From NCBI RefSeq assembly GCF_044762665.1, contig NZ_JBIWES010000004.1:1-64000 (forward strand): a stretch of 64,000 nucleotides of DNA, written 5' to 3'. A program made the position numbers and the translations under genes. Position 1 is the first letter of the stretch. Every line of letters starts with the position of its first letter. The notes below the pieces were generated by a model, which saw only the letters and a program-made list of their open reading frames with translations, was not told the DNA's origin and ran no database searches. Positions 35,984-45,175 of the stretch are shown one piece after another. The stretch is from Peribacillus frigoritolerans_B. GTDB lineage: Bacteria > Bacillota > Bacilli > Bacillales > DSM-1321.

Positions 35984-37475
35984 GATCTCCTCCTAACTGC
36001 TCATCTAGGGCCTTCTGTTGTAACTTTTGAATTTTATAAAGGGCTTTTTTGACTTTTTCGGCTTTAAGAGCCTTTTTTTCTTTTTTATGATAAGCTATTT
36101 TTTCATCATTAACTTTAGCTCTCGGTTGGATTTTAGCTTTTTTTTCATTTTTATTAGATGCTACAAGTTCATCTTTAACTTTATCTTTAGTCTGCTGTTG
36201 AAGCTGCGGTAACTGTTGTAGCTGTGGAAGTTCTTGATGCCCTTGAAGCTGTTGTAGCTGTTGCATATAAATAAGGGCTTTTCTGGCTAATTCGGCTTTT
36301 TTTCTAGGCGCTGTTGTTTCGCCATCATACTTACCTTGCTGTTGAGGCTGTGGAGCCTCCTTAAGGATTTTTTTATCTATTTGGCGATGTGTTACTAAAT
36401 ATCGTTTACCTACTTTATAAGGGGCTACAAGTTCATCATAAAATTCAGCTTGTTGTTGAAGTTGTTGGACGAGGTTAAAGTTTTGTTCTACTTTTTGACG
36501 AGCCGCTACTGTATATGTTTCCCAAATCCCCCTGTTAGTTAGCATGAATTCAAGAGCATCTGCCAGATCATCTACATTGTTTTCTTGTACTAAAACCCCT
36601 TCTTTGTTATTTGTTATTAATTCAGGGATGCCGGCATGATTGGTCGAAATCACAGGTACCCCAATCGCCATAGCTTCTTTTAATGTATTAGGTATCCCTT
36701 CTACATCTCCATTGGCAGCTTCTAAGCTCGCGGCGCAAAATATATCTGCATTGGTCATTTGTTCTCGTACTTGATCTTTAGGGAGATGATTTAATAAACG
36801 AAAAGAGTCTCCTAAATTAAGTTGATTTGCCAATGAAATGAGATATTCTTCAAGCTCTCCTCTTCCGATAATCGTCAAGGTTGCATTTGGAAATTTCCCT
36901 CTGATTTTTTGGAAAGCTTGCATTAAGATATGATGTCCTTTTTTTTCCACCAACCTGCCGATGGATAAAATGTTTTGAGTGTCCCCTTTATGTGGAGCCC
37001 GGTATTTGAATTCGTTAAGGTCAACGCCCCCATATAGCACTCTAATTTTTTCTGAAGGACAACCCCAAGCAATTAACCTATCTGCTAAATACTGACAAAC
37101 TGGAAAAAAACGCTCACCTCGATCAAATAGCATTCTCATGTTATCTAAATACCCAATGGGCTGATTAGCAAGGGTTGCATCCCTGCCTCTAATACTTGTT
37201 ACCAACGGAAGGTTTGTTTCCTCTTTAAAAGGAAGTAATAACATCCCTAATTGGCCATGGTGAGCATGTAATAGGGAGATATTATTTCTTTTCACATATT
37301 CTTTTGGTGAGAAAACTTCATTGAGATAATGAACCTTCTCATTTAAAAGGGAAAGATCTATCATATACTTAGGTTGTCGTACCATATGAATATAATCATA
37401 ATCAGGAACTTCTCTAATCTGTGAGATATATTGGGTCGGATCAACTCTTAAATTCAAATGCATAACTGTGTGCAA
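35970..37475 (-). CDS. GT4 glycosyltransferase with Gln/Leu- and Lys-rich tail
   Basis: A 501-aa GT4 glycosyltransferase related to those at 31350 and 44078. The catalytic core covers about residues 1-350 (HAHHGQLG, SIRGRDATL, SIGRLVEKKGHHILMQAF, EGIPNTLKEAMAIGVP). A tail of about 150 residues is rich in Gln-Leu repeats (QLQQLQ, PQLQQLPQLQQQ) and then Lys/Ala. The start is a TTG with GGAG 9 nt upstream. It is the first gene of a two-gene operon with the tandem kinase-fold protein. Confidence 0.87.
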   Translation of the reverse strand: MHTVMHLNLRVDPTQYISQIREVPDYDYIHMVRQPKYMIDLSLLNEKVHYLNEVFSPKEYVKRNNISLLHAHHGQLGMLLLPFKEETNLPLVTSIRGRDATLANQPIGYLDNMRMLFDRGERFFPVCQYLADRLIAWGCPSEKIRVLYGGVDLNEFKYRAPHKGDTQNILSIGRLVEKKGHHILMQAFQKIRGKFPNATLTIIGRGELEEYLISLANQLNLGDSFRLLNHLPKDQVREQMTNADIFCAASLEAANGDVEGIPNTLKEAMAIGVPVISTNHAGIPELITNNKEGVLVQENNVDDLADALEFMLTNRGIWETYTVAARQKVEQNFNLVQQLQQQAEFYDELVAPYKVGKRYLVTHRQIDKKILKEAPQPQQQGKYDGETTAPRKKAELARKALIYMQQLQQLQGHQELPQLQQLPQLQQQTKDKVKDELVASNKNEKKAKIQPRAKVNDEKIAYHKKEKKALKAEKVKKALYKIQKLQQKALDEQLGGDHGGF

Positions 37476-37746
37476 GTAAATGTTCTCCTTTCATGCATAG
37501 TAAGCAAATTTCCTGGACCGTTTCAAGTATATTATGCAGAACTGTATAGGTACGCATGGACTAATAACATACAGTAAAGCTAAATGGCAGTGAGTATGCG
37601 TTTGCCTAATACAATTGGATTGAAGTAAGTGCCATGACACAAGTTCCTTTGCAAACAATGATAATAAATACAACATGTCAATAGTTGATGTTGATCTAAG
37701 GTTTTTTAAATAGTCGCTAAAGATTTTTCTCCTATTTAAGAAATAT
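37476..37746. other. Promoter region of the glycosyltransferase operon
   Basis: No supported gene; an 88-codon frame at 37491-37757 is hydrophobic noise without a ribosome site. On the minus strand CATAATATA, about 65 nt upstream of the start, matches the SigK -10 pattern CATAnnnTA, but I find no matching -35 at the right distance. Confidence 0.3.
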
Positions 37747-37779
37747 AAAAAAAGCACCCAAGAACTATCAAAGGTGCTG
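37747..37779 (-). terminator. Terminator of the gtaB-ugd operon
   Basis: On the minus strand AGCACC/GGTGCT encloses a 14-nt loop and is followed by seven T, about 80 nt past the ugd stop. Confidence 0.7.
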
Positions 37780-37858
37780 CATCGCCAGTTTAAACCTATT
37801 ATACGTTTTCAAAAAATCATGTTTGATCTACTGAAGTGTTTTGAAAATATTTTTCGCT

Positions 37859-39178
37859 TTATGTCTTGCCAATAAAAATTGCTGGTCTACCTATTGGGTA
37901 ATATTCAATTTTCTTGCACGCTCTGATTCGATTTTCTTCAAGACAATTTCTCCCATCAAAAACAAGCGGTTGACTCATTGTGTTCACCAATGTTTCCAGA
38001 TCTAAATGTCTAAACTCATTCCATTCGGTAACAATAAATACAGCATCCGCATTCACTGCCGCTTCTCGGACTGAGCTGGCAAATCTGATTGTATCCCCTA
38101 ATATGTTCTTCGCATTATCTATTGCAACCGGATCATAAGCTACCACTTCTGCTCCAAGTTTGGTTAATGAACGTGCAATTTTGATTGATGGCGCTTCCCT
38201 CATGTCGTCTGTCTCTGGCTTGAAAGCGAGACCAAGCATTGCAACCTTTTTCCCTTTTAAATCCCCCAAGCGATTTATTGCTTTCGTTACTAGGATTTCC
38301 TGCTGAAAATCATTGATTGCAACTGTTTCTTTTAACAGGGAAAACTGTACTCCATTTAACTTGGCAGTATGAAGCAACGCTTTAACATCCTTTGGAAAAC
38401 AAGACCCTCCATAACCAATGCCGGGCTGTAAAAAAGCTTCTCCGATCCTTTTATCTTTTCCCATTCCCTTTGCTACATCTTTAACATCTGCACCTACTAC
38501 TCCGCATAAATTGGCAACTTCATTGATAAAGCTAATCTTAGTCGCCAAAAAGGCATTAGATGCATACTTAATCATTTCCGCACTTCGAATGCTTGTTAGT
38601 ATAAATGGTACATTTAACGGACGATACATTTCTTGTACTTTCTTAGCAGCCTCATCATTTTCAGAACCGATGATGATTCGATCTGCTTGCATCGTATCCA
38701 TGACGGCTGACCCTTGTCTTAAAAATTCTGGATTTGAAACCATATTAAAATTGACACTTTCGTTACAATGTTCTTCAATAATGCTTTTAATATAATCATT
38801 CGTACCAACAGGCACGGTACTCTTTATAACGACTACTGAACTCTGTACCAGGTTCGCAGCAATATCCTTCGCGGCTTGCACAATATAAGATAAATCTGCT
38901 CCCCCGTCCTCCATTTGCGGTGTTCCTACGGCAATGATGATAATCTCGGCACCATTTAGCGCTTCTCGATGAGATGTAGTAAATAGCAGTCTACCCGCTG
39001 CAGCATTTTGAGTAAGCAAATTCTCCAGACCCGGTTCATATATTGGAGAAATCCCTTTACGTAGACTTTTAATTTTCTGTTCATCTGTATCGATACAAAT
39101 GACGTTATGACCTATTTCTGACAAACAGACACCAGTGGACAGCCCGACATAACCTGTACCCAAAACAGCTATTTTCAT
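37859..39178 (-). CDS. ugd: UDP-glucose 6-dehydrogenase
   Basis: Oxidises UDP-glucose to UDP-glucuronate with two NAD+. It has 439 aa. The NAD-binding loop is GTGYVGLSTGVCLSEIGH, and the catalytic Cys is in GYGGSCFPKDVKAL. The UDP-binding C-terminal domain has GLAFKPETDDMREAPS. It starts one nucleotide after the gtaB stop region, so gtaB-ugd is one operon giving UDP-glucuronate directly from glucose-1-phosphate. The product can be epimerised by the enzyme at 33406. Confidence 0.93.
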   Translation of the reverse strand: MKIAVLGTGYVGLSTGVCLSEIGHNVICIDTDEQKIKSLRKGISPIYEPGLENLLTQNAAAGRLLFTTSHREALNGAEIIIIAVGTPQMEDGGADLSYIVQAAKDIAANLVQSSVVVIKSTVPVGTNDYIKSIIEEHCNESVNFNMVSNPEFLRQGSAVMDTMQADRIIIGSENDEAAKKVQEMYRPLNVPFILTSIRSAEMIKYASNAFLATKISFINEVANLCGVVGADVKDVAKGMGKDKRIGEAFLQPGIGYGGSCFPKDVKALLHTAKLNGVQFSLLKETVAINDFQQEILVTKAINRLGDLKGKKVAMLGLAFKPETDDMREAPSIKIARSLTKLGAEVVAYDPVAIDNAKNILGDTIRFASSVREAAVNADAVFIVTEWNEFRHLDLETLVNTMSQPLVFDGRNCLEENRIRACKKIEYYPIGRPAIFIGKT

Positions 39179-39179
39179 A

Positions 39180-40085
39180 TTATTCAGGCTCTCTCTTTAT
39201 AATTTGAAGGTCTTCTTTCTTATTTACATCCCTTAAATAGGAAAGTACCTCGTCTCTTATATCATCCCTGCGCAAAGCAAAGTCTATTGTTGCCTTAATG
39301 AAACCAACTTTATCACCAATATCATATCGGTTTCCCTCAAAGTTATATGCTAATACGGCCTGCTGCTTATTTAGCTCATTTATGGCATCAGTAAGTTGTA
39401 ATTCATTGCCATGTCCAACCGGAAGCTTTGATAGTGTGTCAAAAATCTCAGGTCTTAAAACATAACGCCCCATTATCGCATATCTGGAAGGAGCCTCTTC
39501 CCTTTTCGGTTTTTCCACCAAAGAATCGATATGAAAAAGGTTTGGCTCAATCATTGTCCCTTTTGGCTTAATAATTCCATATTTACTGACATCCTTTTCT
39601 GGAACATTCTGAACAGCTACGACGGAACTGTTGCAATACTCAAAAACACTGATGATTTGTTTCAGACAAGGTGTTTTAGACATAACGATGTCATCCCCTA
39701 ACAAAACGGCAAAAGGTTCATTTCCAATGAAGCTTTTAGCACAGAGTATTGCATGTCCTAGCCCCATCGGTTCCTTTTGGCGGACATAATAGATATTTGC
39801 CAAACTAGATATTTTCTGAACTTCCTCTAAAATATCGAGCTGATTTTTTCTTAAAAGTGCATCTTCCAACTCATAGGATTTATCAAAATGATCCTCTATT
39901 GATCTTTTACCTCTACCGATTATGATAATAATTTCCTCTATACCTGAAGCTACTGCTTCTTCAACAATATATTGAATCGTTGGTTTATCAACAATCGGCA
40001 GCATTTCCTTAGCCTGAGCTTTAGTTGCAGGCAAAAATCGGGTCCCTAGACCTGCGGCCGGAATAATGGCCTTTCGGATTTTCAT
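39180..40085 (-). CDS. gtaB: UTP--glucose-1-phosphate uridylyltransferase
   Basis: Makes UDP-glucose from UTP and glucose-1-phosphate. The nucleotidyltransferase signature is AAGLGTRFLPATKAQAKEML, followed by VEEAVASGIEEI and LLGDDI with the metal Asp; EKP is in LVEKPKREEAPS. The start is ATG 40085 after GGGAGG; a longer frame lacks a ribosome site. The protein has 301 aa. It heads the gtaB-ugd operon, and its place among glycan genes suggests a dedicated copy rather than the main housekeeping one. Confidence 0.93.
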   Translation of the reverse strand: MKIRKAIIPAAGLGTRFLPATKAQAKEMLPIVDKPTIQYIVEEAVASGIEEIIIIIGRGKRSIEDHFDKSYELEDALLRKNQLDILEEVQKISSLANIYYVRQKEPMGLGHAILCAKSFIGNEPFAVLLGDDIVMSKTPCLKQIISVFEYCNSSVVAVQNVPEKDVSKYGIIKPKGTMIEPNLFHIDSLVEKPKREEAPSRYAIMGRYVLRPEIFDTLSKLPVGHGNELQLTDAINELNKQQAVLAYNFEGNRYDIGDKVGFIKATIDFALRRDDIRDEVLSYLRDVNKKEDLQIIKREPE

Positions 40086-40929
40086 AAGCTGCCTCCCTTT
40101 TGTCATTCATTAATCCTTTATATGCAATAGGACAACTTCCGGTCTAGTTAGTAGCCCAATTAGTCCTTTTTTATTTAAGGGACCAGTAGGCTATACATGT
40201 GAGAATCCCAATCTGGCCGCGGCCGGGCGTCGCAACTTGTAGGTTAGTCCAAATTAAAAACTCCATTACACTTTTTATGTAATGGAGTTACCATGGTTTT
40301 GCTGTAATGGTCGATATACGGTTCGGATAAACCACTGTGGAGCTTTTTTGCGATTCAGTAGACTAAACGATTTCCTTTTTTCTTTCTATGAAAAACTCCA
40401 GCTGTCAGAAATGAGAGCAACAATTTCTTAGATTTATATAATGGGTATCGCAGGTCCAGTTTTTAGTGACTAATCCTTTCCGCTCCCCTTTAGATCATAA
40501 TATATGATGGTCTGTATTCATGGTTTTGAGGGGGGATTCTTCAAATAAAAAGGGGAGGTTTTTTAAGAGCTACGATCTATGTTGAATGGATATAGTTTAT
40601 AGAATATGATTAACTACTCCTAAAGCAACAATTCTTATCATCCTTGTAGAGGGTAATGCAACACTATTACTTTCTCCGTACATGAAGAGCAAAACTTGGC
40701 ATATTGGATACAATTCTAATGAATCATTCCGTTAGCAACCATCGGCTAATTCCCATGGGAACCATCGACGCAAAGGTTTCGATTTCTGCAGGAACACGCC
40801 TACACCCACTACTTCGATATCTTTGAAGTTGGTTTCTTTACCTTTTGAAGAGTCTTAAATAATTTAGAATGCACATTTTACGGATAGGAATGGCAAATAC
40901 TGTGAAATCGACCTTCAATGGGGATTTTC
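40086..40929. other. 840-bp gene-free stretch
   Basis: No open frame with a ribosome site is visible. A 12-bp perfect stem AACTCCATTACA/TGTAATGGAGTT (40259-40289) is followed by TTTTTAATTT on the minus strand and could be a terminator. A locally GC-rich patch (GGCCGCGGCCGGGCG) lies at about 40216-40230. A short readable run (IPMGTIDAKVSISAGTRLHP, about 40750-40810) may be gene debris. Confidence 0.4.
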
Positions 40930-40969
40930 AAATAAAGAAGAAGAGGCTTTAACAGCCTCTTCTTTATTT
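40930..40969 (-). terminator. Hairpin at the end of the Gln-rich gene
   Basis: AAATAAAGAAGAGGCT pairs with AGCCTCTTCTTCTTTATTT (one bulge) and overlaps the stop codon of the Gln-rich protein gene. Confidence 0.6.
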
Positions 40970-41581
40970 AGTCTCATCTTCATTTTTATTACCACTACTG
41001 CTATTAGCTATAAACATCGCAATTTGCGCCTTTTTTTCTACATCTAAATCAAGGGAATCGATTATGCTAAAAGGCGATTTTAATAAGAGGGGTTGTGGTT
41101 GTGAAATCTTCGTTATTTCTTGTAAGATTTTATTTGAAGTTTGATCTTGTTGTTTAATTAACTGATTCTGAAGTTGAATCTGAAGTTCCTTCTGTTGTTC
41201 TTCTTGGGTTTGGAGTTGGACTTGAATGTTTTCTAGTGGTTGTGAACGCTTCGATATTTCGTGTAAGACTTTATCTAAATGCTCATCTTGTTGTTTAGAT
41301 AATTTCTCCTGAAGTTGAACCTGAAGTTCCTTCTGTTGTTTTTCTTGGAGTTGGAGTTGGTCTTGAATTTTTTCCAGTGGTTGTGAAATCTTCGTTATTT
41401 CTTGTAAGATTTTATTTAAAGTATCATTTTGTTGTTTAATTAACTGATTCTGAAGTTGAACCTGAAGCTCCTTCTGTTGTTTTTCTTGGAGTTGGAGTTG
41501 GACTTGAATGTTTTCCAATATATGGCTATATTTCTTCTTATTGTCTTCCCTGTGATTATCTGTTTGATCATATTTACCCAT
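40964..41581 (-). CDS. Gln-rich coiled-coil protein with three 47-residue repeats
   Basis: A 205-aa protein I do not recognise. Residues 25-165 are three near-identical 47-residue repeats of the pattern IQVQLQLQEKQQKEL followed by QVQLQNQLIKQQ and LNKILQEITKISQP. They are strongly heptad-like, so a long coiled coil is expected. The C-terminal 40 residues (SIIDSLDLDVEKKAQIAMFI) are not repetitive. There is no signal peptide. AAAGGGTGGG precedes the ATG. Its neighbours are glycosyltransferase and kinase-fold genes; the Gln/Leu tail of the 35970 glycosyltransferase has a similar composition. Confidence 0.75.
   Translation of the reverse strand: MGKYDQTDNHREDNKKKYSHILENIQVQLQLQEKQQKELQVQLQNQLIKQQNDTLNKILQEITKISQPLEKIQDQLQLQEKQQKELQVQLQEKLSKQQDEHLDKVLHEISKRSQPLENIQVQLQTQEEQQKELQIQLQNQLIKQQDQTSNKILQEITKISQPQPLLLKSPFSIIDSLDLDVEKKAQIAMFIANSSSGNKNEDETK
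41087..41509. repeat. Three 141-bp tandem repeats in the Gln-rich gene
   Basis: Units at about 41369-41509, 41228-41368 and 41087-41227 are highly similar at DNA level (shared GTTGTTTAATTAACTGATTC and TTCCTTCTGTTGTT blocks), indicating recent duplication. Confidence 0.85.
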
Positions 41582-41693
41582 TAGGTTCCCACCCTTTTCA
41601 CTATTTATTGGTTATGGAGGCACACTTGAATTACATATTGTGTAGTTGGAAAAATCGTCTTCTCAATTGACATTGCATTCACCTTTTTTGTTT

Positions 41694-41918
41694 CTAGTAA
41701 ATCGCTTTCGTTGCAGAATCAGTATAAGGACAATCGGAGATAGTTATTTCACCATTTCCTAGTGTTGTTGTTGACATGAATGTGCTGCCGTTGCCGTTCC
41801 GATTATAATTACAGCAATGGCCTTGATTTTTTATTGTATTGTCCACATTGGTAGTAAACGTAGGAGTAGCACCTAACATACCTGGGTTTCGGTAAGTTCC
41901 TTGACTCGTCATTTTCAA
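41694..41918 (-). CDS. Small Cys-containing hypothetical protein
   Basis: A 74-aa protein rich in Thr, Asn and Gly, with GHCCNYNRNGNG and ISDCPYTD. I do not recognise it. The composition (no Leu-rich core, paired Cys) recalls small spore-surface or structural proteins, but this is only an impression. The start (TTG 41918 or the ATG two codons later) has a poor ribosome site. Confidence 0.4.
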   Translation of the reverse strand: MKMTSQGTYRNPGMLGATPTFTTNVDNTIKNQGHCCNYNRNGNGSTFMSTTTLGNGEITISDCPYTDSATKAIY

Positions 41919-42515
41919 AATGCTACTCGGACAACAGGAAGGTTAAGCTGGTTGCCGTGAAAGTTAAAGCAAGGACAACAACTGATTCACCGTAATCAAT
42001 GAAATTATTAGTTGGTTTCTCCTTAAAACACTTGAAGCTTTCTGACTTAAGCATTGATGCTGGGAGCGAGGTCTGATTCTTCAAGAGTAATGGAAGCCCA
42101 AAGAATGGTCCAGTCTAAGCAGTCTTAATCGAAAGGGTTGGTGTCCAATTTAGGGATGTTTGAAAGTGATTCACCTCTTTTTAGTTAGGAAACCATACAT
42201 GAGGTTTCCGATTTTCTTATTTGCATAGACAGAGATCTTTATAGATAAACAACTATCACCATTCTTTCTATAGTTATTCAACAAGCCTTTTAATGACTGA
42301 GCGTTTGTCATGTGTAGACGTTAAACTTATACCATCTTCCAAAAAAAAATCAAAAAAACCACTTTATCTTGGAAAATCGTTATCTGGTTGTAAAAATGAT
42401 TTTACGAATATTGTAATTTGTACTTATAACTGCCGAACATGCACTTTTGCGAATGGGAGTTATGATGCTTTTCCGCCCATTTCGCAAATTTTATAGTCTG
42501 GGAGAATTCCAAACT
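41919..42515. other. Stretch without a supported gene
   Basis: Short open frames here have no ribosome site or motif. I see no clear repeat or remnant. Confidence 0.35.
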
Positions 42516-42552
42516 AAAAAGTCGAACCCCTTTACGTTAAGGGTTCGACTTT
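42516..42552 (-). terminator. Terminator downstream of the kinase-fold gene
   Basis: AAGTCGAACCC pairs with GGGTTCGACTT and is followed on the minus strand by TTTTTAG. It lies about 120 nt past the stop of the 198-aa kinase-fold gene. Confidence 0.7.
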
Positions 42553-42670
42553 CCTCTTTTAAGTTTCCCTGCTTGTACAGCATCATTGATTTTGTAGGAA
42601 TCATCATGCACTTTTTTGCGATACTGGGCCGCTTTAATTCTTTGAAGCACCCAATTTCGCATATTCTCAT

Positions 42671-43267
42671 TTATATCGCATTGAAGTCGATGTTTTTCTG
42701 CCATTCTTCATACGATTCAGGATCGATTTTCTTTGCTTGTTTCAGGAATGTATCCAATAACCCCAATTTCTTTAGATCACGAAACATCTTTGGATTATAT
42801 GGATCATTCATTGTGAGGCCATCTGAATGATCGATGGCTTTCAGCACATTTCCCTTTGTTACCACAAAATGTCCGATTGAGGTCTTGATTCTAATAAATC
42901 CAACTCTCTTTAGTTCCTTTCGAATCATTATGATTTGTTCTGTAAACGATTCGGGAATATCTTGCTTTCCTTTCAAATAATCTTTTAGATTGGGACCTTT
43001 TAAATATTCCATAATTACATAGTTTGGTCCGACTTCATATAACCTCGGAACAATATGGGTTTCCTTCGCTGCTTCAAGTGCTTTCCCCTCTTTTGTTGCT
43101 GCATTGGGATTGACATAAATTTTTACGCAAATATCTTCATCAAGCTGAAAAACTGCACCTTGACTTCCTGCCCCAATTAGTTTTAATGTGGTCGGATTAT
43201 GAATAAGAAGTTCCTTTTTACCGTTCTTTTCTATTCTTTCAACCTTTATTAATTTAAAATCATTCAT
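42671..43267 (-). CDS. YrzF-like kinase-fold protein, probable pseudokinase
   Basis: A 198-aa single kinase-like domain. The glycine loop is GAGSQGAVF, with ATP-binding Lys49 in CVKIY and a metal Asp146 in AIDHS. The catalytic-loop Asp found in its paralogs (IDAPLRH) is replaced by Lys128 (IKTSIGH), so phosphotransfer is unlikely unless another residue serves. The fold and lengths match the proteins at 34802 and 46806. It is monocistronic. On the minus strand CATATTATA, about 80 nt upstream, resembles a SigK/SigE -10 element; this is weak evidence. Confidence 0.78.
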   Translation of the reverse strand: MNDFKLIKVERIEKNGKKELLIHNPTTLKLIGAGSQGAVFQLDEDICVKIYVNPNAATKEGKALEAAKETHIVPRLYEVGPNYVIMEYLKGPNLKDYLKGKQDIPESFTEQIIMIRKELKRVGFIRIKTSIGHFVVTKGNVLKAIDHSDGLTMNDPYNPKMFRDLKKLGLLDTFLKQAKKIDPESYEEWQKNIDFNAI

Positions 43268-43604
43268 CTAATCTACCACCTCTTTTCTACTTTTGGACAA
43301 CCATAATATCTATAATATGAAATCATCGATTAGTTGCTTTAGGTTAATAACACTTTTTCACAAAATTAAGTCATACCTTCTTTTCCTAGCTTCTTAAGTA
43401 CGAGATATTAGCAATTGATCCATTATTCTCTTAAGGAATGCTTTTCCCAGCGTTTATTCAGTGTCTTATGCTCATGCACATACAATTAAGAACTTTACAA
43501 AAAACAAACAAATATATGTACTTGTCCGTTTCGAATCTTTTCTATTTTGCATTTACTATAAAAGAGCATTAACCAGTAACGAAATGATCAGAAGGAGACT
43601 TGAG
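43268..43604. other. Intergenic region between divergent genes
   Basis: Holds the promoters of the kinase-fold gene (minus) and the NUDIX operon (plus). A 48-codon upstream extension of the NUDIX frame crosses it but lacks a ribosome site. Confidence 0.4.
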
Positions 43605-44078
43605 ATGGGATACATTGAAGATTTACGTGCTCTCGTTGGAACTAGAGCTTTGATACTTACTGGAGTCACCGTTTTGGTTATCGATCAGAACAGCCGTTTT
43701 CTGATGGTACAATCCGAAAAAATGTGGAAATTGCCAGGCGGCTTCATCGAATTAGGAGAATCTGCGGAAGAAGCCTGCAGACGTGAAATTTTGGAGGAAA
43801 CAGGAATTAACATCGGCACCCTTCAATTAATTGGCGTTTTTTCAGGGAAGGACTATTTTACGGAGCTGCCTAATGGTGATCAATACTTTCCAGTCAACAT
43901 TGCTTACGTTACCGAAGAAATACTCAGCGGAGATTTAAAACCTGATGATATAGAAATACAAAAAGTACAATTTTTTAAATGGTCCGCTTTTCCGAAAGAT
44001 CTATCTGAACGAGATCGACAAATATTTCAAAGTTTTATCGAAAATTTGATTTTAGAGAGAAGAAAGGGATTGAAATAG
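43605..44078 (+). CDS. NUDIX hydrolase
   Basis: A 157-aa pyrophosphohydrolase that cleaves a nucleoside diphosphate linked to another moiety. The Nudix box is complete: GGFIELGESAEEACRREI then LEETGI. AAGGAGA precedes the ATG at 43605. Its stop overlaps the start of the glycosyltransferase gene (TAGTG), so it may act on a nucleotide sugar used or released there. The substrate is not known. Confidence 0.88.
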   Translation: MGYIEDLRALVGTRALILTGVTVLVIDQNSRFLMVQSEKMWKLPGGFIELGESAEEACRREILEETGINIGTLQLIGVFSGKDYFTELPNGDQYFPVNIAYVTEEILSGDLKPDDIEIQKVQFFKWSAFPKDLSERDRQIFQSFIENLILERRKGLK

Positions 44079-45166
44079 TGAAGACAATCGCTTTTTACAT
44101 TAGGGAACCTATAAAAATAAATCAAGGATTTATGTACAATCAGATCATTATGTTGGATCAATATCGTCCTATTGTTATAGGACCTTACCCAAATTGTAAC
44201 AATGTTCAATTTCAGTTTGAACATTATTATAATTTGAACGAAATTCAAGACCTTGGAGCCTTCTTTAAGGAGCAAAATGTCGTCGTGATTCACGCTCATC
44301 AAGGGAAACATTCCATCGATATTTTACCAACAGCTATAGAGTATGATATTCCTTTGGTTGTACATTTTCGAGGACGTGATTCTTCCACGCAAACATATAA
44401 GAGATTTCGCAAAAATGTCCTACGATATCAAAATTTGGTAAAATATGGGTCTGCTTGTTTTTCAGTTTGCCATTTTCTTGCAGATGAATTAAAAAAATTA
44501 GGATTTAAAGAAGATAAAATACATGTACTATATGGGGGGCTAGATTTAGATTTATACCCATTTGTCCAACGTTCCCTACCTAAGGAAGGAGAAATCCGAA
44601 TCTTGTCCGTTGCCAGACTTGTCGAGAAAAAAGGATTTCTTACGCTTTTGAAGGCTTTTCAACGGATTCATCAGGAATACCCAAGAACGACGCTGCACAT
44701 CATTGGGACAGGTGAAGATGAAGAGAAGATAAGAGTTTTCATTGATGAAAACCACTTAAACGAACATGTTTTTCTTAGGGGGCCAATGGATTCTAACCAA
44801 ATTTCCAAGGAATTAAGTGATTCCCATCTCTTTTGCCTTGCCAGTGAAACGGGCGAAGATGGCGATGTAGAAGGGATACCAAATGCATTAAAAGAAGCCA
44901 TGGCAAGCGGTTTACCAGTCATCTCCACCTTTCACGGAGGGATCCCGGAATTGATTGAGCATAAAAAAACAGGATACCTAGTTCCTGAGAAAGATGATTT
45001 AAAATTGGCTCAAGGTATAAAATATTTCCTTAGTCATCCAAGAGTATGGAAGAGATATACCAGAAGTGCAAGACAGGTAATTGATGAAAATTTTGATTTG
45101 AATAAACAAATCATCGAACAACAAAGGCTATACAGCTTAATAGAAAAAAATAACGAAGTTAATTGA
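44078..45166 (+). CDS. GT4 glycosyltransferase, no tail
   Basis: A 362-aa GT4 enzyme closely similar along its whole length to the first 355 residues of the 31350 glycosyltransferase. Shared stretches include HVLYGG(L/I)(D/E)LDL(Y/F)P, EGIPNALKEAMASGLPV and NKQIIEQQRLYSL at the end. Catalytic features are ARLVEKKGFLTLLKAF and the E-x7-E motif. It starts with GTG overlapping the NUDIX stop. A decayed HipA-like gene begins 9 nt downstream and an intact one follows, so the original operon was probably NUDIX-GT-kinase. Confidence 0.9.
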   Translation: MKTIAFYIREPIKINQGFMYNQIIMLDQYRPIVIGPYPNCNNVQFQFEHYYNLNEIQDLGAFFKEQNVVVIHAHQGKHSIDILPTAIEYDIPLVVHFRGRDSSTQTYKRFRKNVLRYQNLVKYGSACFSVCHFLADELKKLGFKEDKIHVLYGGLDLDLYPFVQRSLPKEGEIRILSVARLVEKKGFLTLLKAFQRIHQEYPRTTLHIIGTGEDEEKIRVFIDENHLNEHVFLRGPMDSNQISKELSDSHLFCLASETGEDGDVEGIPNALKEAMASGLPVISTFHGGIPELIEHKKTGYLVPEKDDLKLAQGIKYFLSHPRVWKRYTRSARQVIDENFDLNKQIIEQQRLYSLIEKNNEVN

Positions 45167-45175
45167 TTGGAAACA

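Noticed and set aside
37491..37560. SigK-like promoter (CATAATATA) before the glycosyltransferase operon
   Set aside because: The -10 pattern is common in AT-rich DNA and no -35 AC element lies at the required distance.
41087..41509. Considered a CRISPR-like array because of regular repeats
   Set aside because: The 141-bp units are contiguous, in frame and without spacers; they are protein-coding repeats.
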